Below, in pieces: positions 16,987 to 24,802 of a stretch of DNA of 31,111 nucleotides. The first letter of the stretch is position 1. Every line of letters starts with the position of its first letter. The notes under the pieces are model-generated. The model had not been told where the DNA came from, searched no databases, and worked only from the letters and a program-made list of their open reading frames with translations. A program made the translations under genes and the position numbers. This stretch comes from Actinomycetota bacterium (GTDB lineage: Bacteria; Actinomycetota; Acidimicrobiia; Acidimicrobiales; Poriferisodaliceae), in contig PCCJ01000115.1 in the NCBI GenBank assembly GCA_002731665.1, forward strand, positions 1 through 31,111, read 5' to 3'.

Positions 16987-17283
16987 ATGGCTGCATATTT
17001 CGTTGCTCAGTACGTTGTTAATGACCTTGCTTTATATCGTGAGTATCAGAAAGGAGCCGGTCCGACTATCCAAGCTTCTGGCGCCGAGTTAGTTGTGTTT
17101 GATGCAGCAGCTGAGACTATGGAGGGAAACCCTCCGGGTCCTCAGACAATTGTCTTGAAGTTTAAAGATACTGCTGCTGCTAAAGCTTGGTATGAGTCTG
17201 AAGATTATCAAGCGATCATTGGTAAAAGGTTAGAAGCTACCGCAGGGTTTGCTGTGATTTCACAGTCCATGAACGCTGGCTAA
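16987..17283 (+). CDS. DUF1330 family protein
   Basis: A 98-residue DUF1330 protein, a small dimeric alpha/beta-barrel fold of unknown function. Seen features are AYFVAQYVVNDLALYREYQKGAGPTIQASGAELVVF at residues 3-38 (given by its pattern of strand, helix with Tyr-x-x-Tyr, then strand), TIVLKFKDTAAAKAWYESEDYQAI in the middle, and a final strand FAVIS. It is full length. Such proteins are often near oxidoreductases, but no partner is evident; the neighbours are transcribed away from or toward it. It begins with an ATG without a strong ribosome binding site. Confidence 0.9.
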   Translation: MAAYFVAQYVVNDLALYREYQKGAGPTIQASGAELVVFDAAAETMEGNPPGPQTIVLKFKDTAAAKAWYESEDYQAIIGKRLEATAGFAVISQSMNAG

Positions 17284-17356
17284 ACCGTCGGTTGGTTGTG
17301 AAACGCAACGGCTTGAAACGCATCTATGTCGCAGCAGGTTTTGACTACATTTTTGT

Positions 17357-18115
17357 TTAAGGGAGCCATCTTTCAAAAAGATCTTTGATCCTGGAGTAGT
17401 GCGTCAAGGTCTGGTCCGGGTTGAAACAGTATCGCTCCGGGAAAACGAAGCCATGTTCGGTGCCAGGATAAGTTTCGATGCTGTGAGGCACCGAAAGAGT
17501 AACGAGGTGCTCCCTTAAGATGGCCGTTTCCTCATCGGTGACGTACTTGTCATTTTCCGCTAAGCCAAAATATAGTTCGCCTTTACAACGATCAAGCTGT
17601 AGGTGCGGGGAATCAGCCTGGTCGGTGGCAACGCCTGCGCCATACAAAGAAGCAGCCGCAATTATGCGGTCAGAGTGAGCGCCGAGCGATGCCATAACCA
17701 AACGGCCTCCCATGCAGTAACCAACTCCACCTATCCGTTTTGAGCTAATAGTGACCTGAGAGTCCATCCAGCTAATAATCGCAGCAGTATCCGACTGCAC
17801 TTTTTCATTCGATAAGTGGTCTGCCAAAGCAATCATGTAGTTCTGGACGCCTAAGTATTCATCGGTGCCTAAACGGTTCGCGTCTATGTCAACTGTTCGA
17901 GCGAGCCGGTAATAAAGATTCGGTAAGATCACGGCGTAACCCAATTGTGCGATTTGGCTAGCTATATCAACTAACTCATTTCGAACTCCCGAAGCGGGCA
18001 TGTAAACAATAACCCCAGGGAGATAGTCGCTTGACTTTGGTCGTACAAAGTGGCTGTTCATAGAACCATCGGATGTTTCGATATCTACTTCTTCAATAAT
18101 TACGCTTTTAGGCAT
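17357..18115 (-). CDS. Dienelactone hydrolase family protein
   Basis: A 252-residue alpha/beta hydrolase of the dienelactone hydrolase family. Numbered from the TTG one codon further upstream, the catalytic triad is Cys135 in GYCMGG, Asp190 in AENDKYV and His222 in GTEHGF. The Cys nucleophile is the hallmark of this family, which opens lactones in aromatic degradation and acts on other esters. The start is taken at the ATG (18115) because AGAGGA stands 8 bases before it. It lies 12 bases downstream of the gamma-glutamyltransferase gene, so the two are almost certainly one operon, though a shared pathway is not obvious. Confidence 0.93.
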   Translation of the reverse strand: MPKSVIIEEVDIETSDGSMNSHFVRPKSSDYLPGVIVYMPASGVRNELVDIASQIAQLGYAVILPNLYYRLARTVDIDANRLGTDEYLGVQNYMIALADHLSNEKVQSDTAAIISWMDSQVTISSKRIGGVGYCMGGRLVMASLGAHSDRIIAAASLYGAGVATDQADSPHLQLDRCKGELYFGLAENDKYVTDEETAILREHLVTLSVPHSIETYPGTEHGFVFPERYCFNPDQTLTHYSRIKDLFERWLP

Positions 18116-18127
18116 CAATATTTTCCT

Positions 18128-19738
18128 CTAGCCAATTTGAACTGCACCATCAGCAGCAGGGTCAGCTCCACCATCAAGATTTCCATTTTCAACGCGAATC
18201 CCATGAACCCACGCAAAATCATGGGTCCTTGGGCTCCTAATGACCTCATAGCCTTCTGCTTCCAATGCATCAGTGACGACCCACGGAATACCGTTGGACA
18301 CATCGATTGCATTGCTAGTTCCTGAAACTCTCGGCGCTGATACTGCTTCGAGCATGTTCATCTTAAAATCGATGCTATTCAGAAGCACTTGAGTAACACC
18401 CATTGCGATTTGAGTGCCGCCGGGTGCTCCAACCACATAATTCAATTCACTGTTTTCAAAGACCATTGTCGGGCAAAGCGAACTGAACCGGCTTTTCCCA
18501 GGAGCCAAAGAATCGGCGTTTCCAGGTCGAGGATCAAATACTGCCATACAACCGTTGAACATAAAGCCAAGACCATCGGTAATCACGCCCGAGGGCATCC
18601 CAAGAGAGTGCGTCATCGATGCTGCGTTACCGTCTTTGTCGACAACGCATACGTGAGTTGTGTCTCGAGGTTCATATGCCAACCTCTCTACTTGTGCTCG
18701 TTCGCCAGCCTGAATAGATGCTGCGTGTTCTCGAGCATGAGATTTTGATAGTAACTGGTCCAAGGGCACATCGACGTGAGCAGGATCTCCTATGTACCTG
18801 TCCTTATCTGAGGTAGCTCGTTTCATGATTTCAGTGACTGTGCGAACGTATTCAACGCTGTTATGCCCCATAGATTGTAGATCGAAACATTCGAGCATGT
18901 TAAGCATTTCAAGAACCATGGTGCCCCCGCCAGGCGGGTGATTGGTTGCTACATCGAGGCCGCGATAGAGGCTCCGTATAGGATCATTGTGAGTAGTCTT
19001 GTATTCGTTAAGGTCTCTGTCGCTCATCAGCCCGCCATGGGCAGAAATATCTTCGGCAATCAGTTCAGCGAGACGGCCCTTGTAAAAAACGTCGGCACCT
19101 TCGGAAGCAATGAGCCGTAAGGTGCTCGCTAGGTCTTTGTTGACAACAACATCGCCGACGCGCTTGAGTGACCCGTCGGCTCGAAAATAAATTTCTTGCC
19201 CGGTAGCGGAATATCGAAGGCGTTCAACATTATCGGTTCTCCCCATTGCAGCGCCTTCTGCCCACCATCCTGCAACATGTGGACGCACAGCAAACCCTGT
19301 TTCGGCCCACCGGATAGCGGGAGCGACGATTTCATCCCAGTCTTTCACTCCCCATGCTGTTTGGGCTTCAAAGTAGGCTTTAAGTGAACCGGGTGTAGCA
19401 ATTGCTTGATAGCCCAGATCGTTCACTCTTCCTTCGAGCACGAAACCAAAGCCGTCTCTTGTTTCGCCAATAACTATGTCTTCCCATTGGTCGGCTCTTG
19501 TTGCTAGGGGAGATTTAGCATGGAAATCGATGCACTGGTGAATGCCTTTTCCCGGAAGGTAAACTTGTAAATTGCCGAAACCGGCAATTCCGCACATTTG
19601 GGGATCGACAACACCTGCCACGAGCGCACAGGCGATAGCTGCGTCTACAGCGTTACCTCCGGCTCTTAGCACTGAAGCGCCTGCTTCAACAGCTTCAGGC
19701 TGAGCAGCAACTACCATGCCATGTGCATATTTGTTCAT
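18128..19738 (-). CDS. Gamma-glutamyltransferase family protein
   Basis: A 536-residue Ntn-hydrolase of the gamma-glutamyltranspeptidase family, made as a single chain that cuts itself before a Thr. The expected nucleophile is Thr361 (Thr363 counted from an upstream ATG), in DTTHVCVVDKDGNA. The N-terminal block AAIACALVAGVVDPQMCGIAGFG and the GAPGGTQIA segment near the end fit the family. Gamma-glutamyl transfer from glutathione is only one option: the group also holds glutaryl-type acylases and other hydrolases. Most bacterial members have a signal peptide; here none is seen and the family homology begins at once, so the protein looks cytoplasmic. GAGG stands 6 bases before the ATG at 19738, which is preferred to the ATG two codons upstream, at zero spacing. 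Confidence 0.92.
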   Translation of the reverse strand: MNKYAHGMVVAAQPEAVEAGASVLRAGGNAVDAAIACALVAGVVDPQMCGIAGFGNLQVYLPGKGIHQCIDFHAKSPLATRADQWEDIVIGETRDGFGFVLEGRVNDLGYQAIATPGSLKAYFEAQTAWGVKDWDEIVAPAIRWAETGFAVRPHVAGWWAEGAAMGRTDNVERLRYSATGQEIYFRADGSLKRVGDVVVNKDLASTLRLIASEGADVFYKGRLAELIAEDISAHGGLMSDRDLNEYKTTHNDPIRSLYRGLDVATNHPPGGGTMVLEMLNMLECFDLQSMGHNSVEYVRTVTEIMKRATSDKDRYIGDPAHVDVPLDQLLSKSHAREHAASIQAGERAQVERLAYEPRDTTHVCVVDKDGNAASMTHSLGMPSGVITDGLGFMFNGCMAVFDPRPGNADSLAPGKSRFSSLCPTMVFENSELNYVVGAPGGTQIAMGVTQVLLNSIDFKMNMLEAVSAPRVSGTSNAIDVSNGIPWVVTDALEAEGYEVIRSPRTHDFAWVHGIRVENGNLDGGADPAADGAVQIG

Positions 19739-19744
19739 AACCAT

Positions 19745-19748
19745 CCTC
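19745..19748 (-). promoter_or_regulatory. Ribosome binding site of the GGT gene
   Basis: On the minus strand GAGG directly abuts one ATG (19744) and stands 6 bases before the next in-frame ATG (19738). The spacing favours the second. Confidence 0.45.
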
Positions 19749-19990
19749 GGCTCAGAATTGGGTTTGCTAATTGAAAGTATCAGAATCTTGTTAGTCCTTA
19801 ACGACCGAAAGGAACCGTAACTTAAAGTTGTTGCTCACAGCGCATGTAGCAGCAATGTCGCTAGAACCAGTGAACAGATCATGGAGGTGTTCAAGGTTAG
19901 ATAGAGAAATATGGCAAGCCCTGCGAATAACTGCAACGAAAACGTGAAGAGTTCAATATGTAGGTTTTGCTAGTAATCGCAAGAAACCTG

Positions 19991-20437
19991 CTACCTGTTT
20001 TGCCGACTAGCTCGCCCAAACCATGACATAGATTCAGCCGTAACCTCATCGCTGTAAGACACATCGAACGGACCGGTTAAGGTCACCAGCCACAAAGCGC
20101 CCGTTTCTGTATACATCGGCCCATGAAAATGCCCAGCAGGAAAATTGAAATAAGTAGGGCCTTCGAAATGCTCTTCGCCATACCAGCAGTCGCCTTCAAG
20201 CAAAATATCTTCTTGATTGACAGAGTGTGCCTCAGCGGCAGCTGTATGCCAGCCGGGTGGCTCTTTGATCAGAAGAGATATAGCACCAGTGTTTTCATCT
20301 CTTGAAAGAACACGGGCTAACCCGTATTCAGTTATATCGAGCTCAGCCGGCTGAGCAGATTCATCACCCCACAAAGAACTAGTCGATTGCCACGGGATGT
20401 CGCTAAACCTGACGCCGCTAACGGCCCCTCTAGTCAT
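19991..20437 (-). CDS. Cupin-like protein (ChrR/DUF4437-like)
   Basis: A 148-residue single-domain protein with a cupin pattern. Candidate metal ligands are His64 (GWHTAA), His71, Glu76, and His103/His105 in PAGHFHGP, with a Gly-Pro rich beta scaffold typical of the RmlC-like barrel. It resembles the anti-sigma ChrR-type or DUF4437 cupins. The frame is open well upstream, but inside the previous gene; the ATG at 20437 overlaps the Ddn-like stop by 8 bases (ATGACTAG), a sign of translational coupling. This couples a deazaflavin-type protein and a cupin in one operon. Confidence 0.72.
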   Translation of the reverse strand: MTRGAVSGVRFSDIPWQSTSSLWGDESAQPAELDITEYGLARVLSRDENTGAISLLIKEPPGWHTAAAEAHSVNQEDILLEGDCWYGEEHFEGPTYFNFPAGHFHGPMYTETGALWLVTLTGPFDVSYSDEVTAESMSWFGRASRQNR

Positions 20438-20855
20438 TTCTTCTGACCAGACGAAAAACTGGAATGACGCGCGGCTTAGCAGCTTCCTCATACTGATTGA
20501 AAACCGGAAGTTGTTCCGCTTGTGTCTTGTACAGACGATCCCGTTCGTCGCTACTGGTGAGCACCGCTGTGGCTTCGTAACGATCCACTCCGACTTCCAC
20601 AAGCACATCAGGATTAGCGACTAGGTTGTGATACCAGTTCGGATTAGTTGCTCTGCCGCCAGCAGACGCAATGACCACCAGGTCATCGCCATCACTGGAA
20701 TAAGCAAGCGGTGAGCACAACTCGCGACCTGATTTAGCGCCAACCATTGTGAGTAGCATCATAGGAACACCTTCAAACGGAGGACCGCATTTACCTTCGT
20801 TAGAACGAAATTCACTTATTGCCTTCTCATTCATAGCCAATAGCTCAGATGACAT
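20430..20855 (-). CDS. Ddn/DUF385-like F420-dependent nitroreductase family
   Basis: A 141-residue split-barrel flavin-fold protein of the deazaflavin (F420)-dependent nitroreductase family (Ddn, TIGR00026). The diagnostic segments are MVGAKSGRELCSPLAY (37-52) and the SAGGRATNPNWYHNLVANPDV stretch (64-84; key residues Gly-Gly, Asn71, Trp74, Asn77, Asn81). Members use F420H2 to reduce nitro compounds, quinones or enones, or act as F420 or heme binders, and are typical of Actinobacteria and some Chloroflexi. A run of G (AGGGGGG) stands about 5 bases before the ATG at 20855. It is the first gene of a coupled pair with the cupin. Confidence 0.88.
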   Translation of the reverse strand: MSSELLAMNEKAISEFRSNEGKCGPPFEGVPMMLLTMVGAKSGRELCSPLAYSSDGDDLVVIASAGGRATNPNWYHNLVANPDVLVEVGVDRYEATAVLTSSDERDRLYKTQAEQLPVFNQYEEAAKPRVIPVFRLVRRND

Positions 20856-21105
20856 GACTGCCCCCCTGTATACGAACTGGTCCCATAGTAGCGTCAAGCT
20901 TCTCAATTCAAGACTTAGCTTTGTCTCTCGAACCGTTAGGAACGAACCAACTAAATTGAGAAAACTCAGATGCAAAATGAGATGTTAATAAGATTCCCAC
21001 GGCTGCAAACAAGGAAACATGTATAACTGCCAGGTAGCTAAACTACTTGATGCATGCAATTCGCTAACTAAGTTGTAGATGGCGCTGGGAACCCTGGGGA
21101 ATCAC

Positions 21106-21582
21106 ATGGCAGTTGAACATCATCCAAATGGAGTTTGCACCCGACCGGCGAGAGCAGATGACCAGTCTCGAGTCTTTGAGCTAATCGAACAGTTAACTGG
21201 GGAAGTCGTTACCTCCGACTGGCAGGGCGTGTACGAGTCGCACCTGCGGTTGGAACGAGGAGCTGTTGTCGTTGCCGAAAATAATTTGTCAATTGTAGGT
21301 ATCGCAACTGTGTCGTACAACATGACGATTCGTTATGGAGGCGAGTACTGCGAACTTGAAGAACTGATAGTAGATGACTCGGCGCGGGGCTTGAACTTAG
21401 GAAGAATCCTCGTGCAGCGAACCATTGATGATGCTCGACGACGCGGTTGCTCTGAGATAGGCCTCTACCTGGTGCCATCCACTGAAGGCAATCGCGGGTT
21501 CTACGAAAAACTCGGTTTTGAGGCCATAGGAACTGAAATGCGTCAAATCCTAAAATCGGATCAAGTAATCGAAAAGAAATAG
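21106..21582 (+). CDS. GNAT family N-acetyltransferase
   Basis: A 158-residue acetyl-CoA-dependent N-acetyltransferase. Motif A for acetyl-CoA binding is LEELIVDDSARGLNLGRILV (about 84-103, with the RGLNLG pyrophosphate loop); motif B includes IGLYLVPSTEGNRGFYEKLGF with Tyr133. The N-terminus VCTRPARADDQSRVFELI is standard. Which amine it acetylates is unknown. Two ATGs compete (21079 and 21106); the second has GGGGAA about 4 bases upstream and gives the normal family length, so I chose it. Confidence 0.88.
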   Translation: MAVEHHPNGVCTRPARADDQSRVFELIEQLTGEVVTSDWQGVYESHLRLERGAVVVAENNLSIVGIATVSYNMTIRYGGEYCELEELIVDDSARGLNLGRILVQRTIDDARRRGCSEIGLYLVPSTEGNRGFYEKLGFEAIGTEMRQILKSDQVIEKK

Positions 21583-21711
21583 AATGTCTGCGGGGCTACG
21601 ACTCTGTGACACATGTTGAACGGTATGCCTCAAATAAATCACAAACCAAAACCGACAACTCAGAGAATCTATAAACGCTGGAGTCAGTCAGCAAGCTAAA
21701 ATGAATTATCG

Positions 21712-22506
21712 ATGCGTAGATTTTTGGTTCTTGGTTGCTTAACTTTTCTACTTCTGTGCCAATTTGCTGCTCCAGTATCTGCTCATGACCCCATTTTTTT
21801 GACTAGCGAGCACGACAGCGCAAAGACAGGACCATTCCTTCCTGATGGGACTATCTCCTTCGCTTTCTATGGTGATATTGGTTCTGAGAAAGAGAATCGA
21901 GGTTTTCAGGCAGTTTTTCAAGCGGGGCAAACACTGCAAATCTCAGTGCTGATACCTGCAGCGCTGCCAGAAACGAATTTACGCTTCGAAGATCTGCCAG
22001 TTTTGCAAGTCACACGTCCGGATGGAACATCTTTTGATTTAGCAGCCGAAATGAGTGTCGAGTTCTATGAACCGTACACAGGGACTACCTACGTGCGCGT
22101 TAACGAATTTCGTGAAATCGCTCAAGAAGGCATCCATGACTTTCTATTAAACGGAAACATTGCAGCACGATTCGTAGTTTCTATTGGCGCGATTGAGCGA
22201 TTCGGAACTCCAGTCGAAAGATATGCCCGACCGTTTTCTCTGGGTAGCGGATCAGATCCATTGAGACAATGGTTCTCAAACGCTCCTGAGCAAAAAAACG
22301 AAACTGGTGAACGATTGTCTGTGAATGAGAACACCACGAACGATCAGTCAGAGCTAATAGAAATCGAAGAGGCTGTGCCTGAATCAGACGATTCAGAAAG
22401 TACAAGAAACCTCCTTGTGTTCGCGACTCTTGGGATTGCTGTTACTTCGTTTACAGTTTGGGGAGCCATTCGTGGGCTTAGAGGCCCGCAAAAAACTGCT
22501 GGCTAA
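21712..22506 (+). CDS. Secreted, C-terminally anchored protein, unknown
   Basis: A 264-residue protein with a signal peptide (residues 1-24, MRRF then a Leu-rich core ending in PVSA) and a C-terminal membrane helix at about 233-253 followed by a short basic tail. The expected mature protein begins with His25-Asp-Pro. The body is beta-rich, with FLPDGTISFAFYGDI, LRFEDLPVLQVTRPDGTSFDL and a TTYVRVNEFREIA strand, suggesting an immunoglobulin-like or copper-resistance-like barrel exposed outside the membrane. An acidic linker (about 200-230) precedes the anchor. No sure family; I have a faint memory of similar actinobacterial hypothetical proteins. It stands alone. Confidence 0.78.
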   Translation: MRRFLVLGCLTFLLLCQFAAPVSAHDPIFLTSEHDSAKTGPFLPDGTISFAFYGDIGSEKENRGFQAVFQAGQTLQISVLIPAALPETNLRFEDLPVLQVTRPDGTSFDLAAEMSVEFYEPYTGTTYVRVNEFREIAQEGIHDFLLNGNIAARFVVSIGAIERFGTPVERYARPFSLGSGSDPLRQWFSNAPEQKNETGERLSVNENTTNDQSELIEIEEAVPESDDSESTRNLLVFATLGIAVTSFTVWGAIRGLRGPQKTAG

Positions 22507-22651
22507 TATGAAAATCGGCTAGAGGAGTCCTTATTTCAAAGAATTGGACGTTAAGTCAGCAGCTAAAATATTAAAAGCCGAAGCTTTCCAACATTGTCTT
22601 TGGCTGCCGGTGTTCAATCATTGACTTAGTTGGAATTAAGCAATCACTCGA

Positions 22652-23746
22652 TCAACGGAAAATGCCTATAACTGACTCGCTGCGCGCTGTGGTCTCAGTT
22701 CTATTTGTGTTGTTCGCGCCACTAAATTTTTCGAGCCCTAAACGCAAACGAAAGTCGGCACTTTCTGAATTCAAACCATCATCAAGCTGTATCCCAGTAG
22801 CGTCAGCTATCCGATTTAAACCTTGAAAAGCGGCGACTGTGGCGGCAGCCTCAACCAGCCCCGCATTGCCTACTAAACCCTGCAGGATTTTTCTGCTGTC
22901 CGATAAACCCGAGTTACGTTCTACGATATTTGTCGCAAAGGAAACTAGTTCTTCTCCGAAGTCGACATACGCGCCATGCTCAATCGTGTGAATGTCAACT
23001 TCAGATTCTAAGGCTTCGCCACTCGCACGGAGTAAGGCTACATGAGCAGCCGTTCAGTAAAAACACTCATTTAATGAAGATACTGCTGAGGCAATCAGCT
23101 CAACTTGTGGCCGGGAAAGAGGACGCTCCCAAATAAGATCGCCAAATTCACGACCATGGCTATAGTGCTCATCGACTATGCGTCTCCAATGCTGAGCGGA
23201 ATCGGGAACCAACGAAACGCATCGCGAAACATTCGCGAGGGGCTTATCAATAGATTGGCTCACCCAGGCTCCGACATCGCCAACGCCTTCAGGCCGGATT
23301 CTGCTAGGGGTGCCGTCACCGGCATCCGGTAAATTTGGGAGTGGAACGCCCAACGCGACCGTGAACTCTTCTATTACGTTCTGGGTGCAGATGACAATGA
23401 CTAGCTCTACGTAATGCTCTTCGCCAATGGAGTCAATTATTTTTTCAGCCCAGGTGCGTGTAAGCCGGCCTGGATCAGTAACTACACGGTGAATCAAATC
23501 CACCACTTCTTCGGATAAATCAGAGACTGCGGTATGCGATCCTTTCACAGAGTTAGGAATCGAATCTTGTTTACGGCGTGAGCAAAGATCACAAGCGTAA
23601 GCTCCTCTTGCCTCCTTCATGGCTTGGACCCGCTCACTTCCGGTCCACCAGGTGCCACAAGCTCCGAGTTCTTGCCAAACTTCAGCGTGAGCAAGCCCGA
23701 AACGGGAATCAATGCCAGGCGAAGCTATTTCATAGATGGAATGCAT
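22652..23746 (-). CDS. Two-domain AhpD/CMD protein, likely selenoprotein
   Basis: A 364-residue protein if the UGA at 23054-23056 is read as selenocysteine (residue 231). The AhpD (alkylhydroperoxidase D/carboxymuconolactone decarboxylase) redox motif E-x11-C-x2-C-x3-H appears as Glu216, Cys228, Sec231, His235, inside LNECFY-Sec-TAAH. The frame then runs 133 codons with family-like sequence (such as VEAAATVAAFQGLNRIADATGI) to a second TGA at 22652-22654. Residues 80-135 form an earlier AhpD-like repeat (HRVVTDPGRLTRTW, HYVELVIVI), whose own motif positions are Glu114, Glu126, Thr129, so it has lost its Cys pair. A CxxC (Cys52, Cys55) lies near the N-terminus. Such proteins reduce peroxides or act as thiol-disulfide enzymes. 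No clear ribosome binding site precedes the ATG at 23746. Other genes here end in TGA, so the code is standard. A nonsense mutation or sequencing error is the alternative. Confidence 0.8.
23018..23038 (-). promoter_or_regulatory. Candidate bacterial SECIS hairpin
   Basis: Just after the in-frame UGA the mRNA can fold with GCC pairing GGC (lower stem), a UU bulge, then ACUC pairing GAGU, and an apical loop CGUGC. The second loop base is G (base 23028), 25 bases after the UGA. Known bacterial SECIS rules ask for a stem-loop right behind UGA, a small loop with G in its first two bases, and G about 16-37 bases from UGA; the bulged U and loop GU also recall E. coli fdhF. A competing hairpin (GGCUGC, loop UCAU, GUAGCC; 23036-23051) shares the lower-stem bases but is compatible with the upper stem. 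Confidence 0.65.
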
Positions 23747-24049
23747 GCAAGGAAACTATCGCGCATGAGACAGCGGTGCCTATAAGTGCATGATCGAGTG
23801 TGTTAGGGCTAAACATGTGTGGTGCCAGAAGCCGCTCTGATTCTGCCTAACTGTCCGGAAATAAAACTCATTACCTATGTAAGCAAGCCTTAGATATAGA
23901 GAAAGTCGAATCGGTATTTTTGGGTGCGTGACTACAGAAAGACGTAGTTCTGGTTAAGAGCTCTGTCCTAATTTGATGTCATAGCGACTAACATAAAGAG
24001 TGGCTTAATCATCATTTTTTGGTCGAAACTTAGGCAAAGAGGGAAGAAC
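23747..24049. other. Divergent intergenic region
   Basis: No gene or RNA recognised. It must hold promoters for the AhpD-like gene (minus strand) and the DoxX-like gene (plus strand). The latter has AGAGGGA 6 bases before its ATG. No convincing -35/-10 pair was found. Confidence 0.4.
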
Positions 24050-24415
24050 ATGGAAATAGTAGGTGGCATCACACAAGTTGCTGCAGCGCTTTGGATTCTC
24101 AATGTCTGGATTCTGCGATTCAATAAGGAGACGGAATATAGGGGTGGCGATGCAAAAAACATGGTCGAAGAGTTCACCAACTATGGGTTTCCATCAAAGG
24201 CTGTTTACATCATCGGTGCAGTAAAAATAACTCTCGCATTAGTGTTGCTATCAGGGTTCTGGATTGATTCTGTGACCCGACCGGCTGCCGCCGGCCTTGC
24301 CCTGATTATGCTTGGCGCAATTGGCATGCATATGCGCGTAGGCGATCGTCCTAAAAAGGCAATGCCTGCGATGAGTGTATTCTCGTTGTCAACCATTGCT
24401 CTAATCATCGGTTAA
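24050..24415 (+). CDS. DoxX-like small membrane protein
   Basis: A 121-residue protein with four hydrophobic segments (about 4-22, 50-70, 78-97 and 105-121), typical of the DoxX-like family. Between the first and second is a charged loop with FNKETEYRGGDAKNMVEEF, and the motif RPAAAGLALIMLGAIGMHMRVGDRPKKAMPAM (about 81-112, key residues Gly-His-Met-Arg and the basic Arg-Pro-Lys-Lys) resembles the conserved third-helix end of this group. DoxX-type proteins are linked to oxidoreductases or redox homeostasis, often without proven activity. AGAGGGA sits 6 bases before the ATG. It diverges from the AhpD-like selenoprotein, which may point to a redox context; this is inference. Confidence 0.8.
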   Translation: MEIVGGITQVAAALWILNVWILRFNKETEYRGGDAKNMVEEFTNYGFPSKAVYIIGAVKITLALVLLSGFWIDSVTRPAAAGLALIMLGAIGMHMRVGDRPKKAMPAMSVFSLSTIALIIG

Positions 24416-24802
24416 GGCATCTAACTAACTCATGGTTTTGTATCTGCACCGAGTGATGCAGATACAAAGTTAATGGCGAGTCTGATCTCGGTTCACAAGA
24501 CCTATAAGCAGAAATCTCGTTTGAGTGGACAATTTTGTTTACCGTTGCCAAAAGAGCAGCTTATACAAAATAGTCCGGGACAGTAAGTAAGGAGCGGCTC
24601 CCGCCACGCAGGGGTATCTACTCACGCGACTCCATGGGAACATTCGGTAATCGGTCTATTTTTGTCGCATTACTATCATGATTTGTATTAGAAATAGGCT
24701 AACAGCTGGTATTGACAGCAAAGGTTCGGTTGCAGAACATGAGGTCAAAGCCCGCCGCTACAGCATTCACCAAATTTAACTGAACTGAAGAGGTTATTAA
24801 CT
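24416..24802. other. Intergenic region, no gene seen
   Basis: Apart from the inverted repeat, no coding or RNA signal is convincing. A TTGACA at 24713-24718 is followed 17 bases later by GAACAT, a weak -10 match, and might serve the gene at 24803. Confidence 0.35.
24437..24468. repeat. Perfect 12-bp inverted repeat
   Basis: TTTGTATCTGCA and TGCAGATACAAA flank an 8-base loop, 21 bases after the DoxX-like stop. No run of T follows on the plus strand, so it may be a weak terminator, an mRNA-protecting hairpin or a protein site. Confidence 0.6.

Noticed and set aside
22652..23053. The segment after the UGA as a separate gene
   Set aside because: It has no start codon with a ribosome binding site and continues the AhpD domain from before the UGA in the same frame without a gap.
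22652..23746. UGA as a sense codon for Trp or Gly genome-wide
   Set aside because: Other genes here (for example ending at 395, 2612 and 13516) stop at TGA at family-normal ends.
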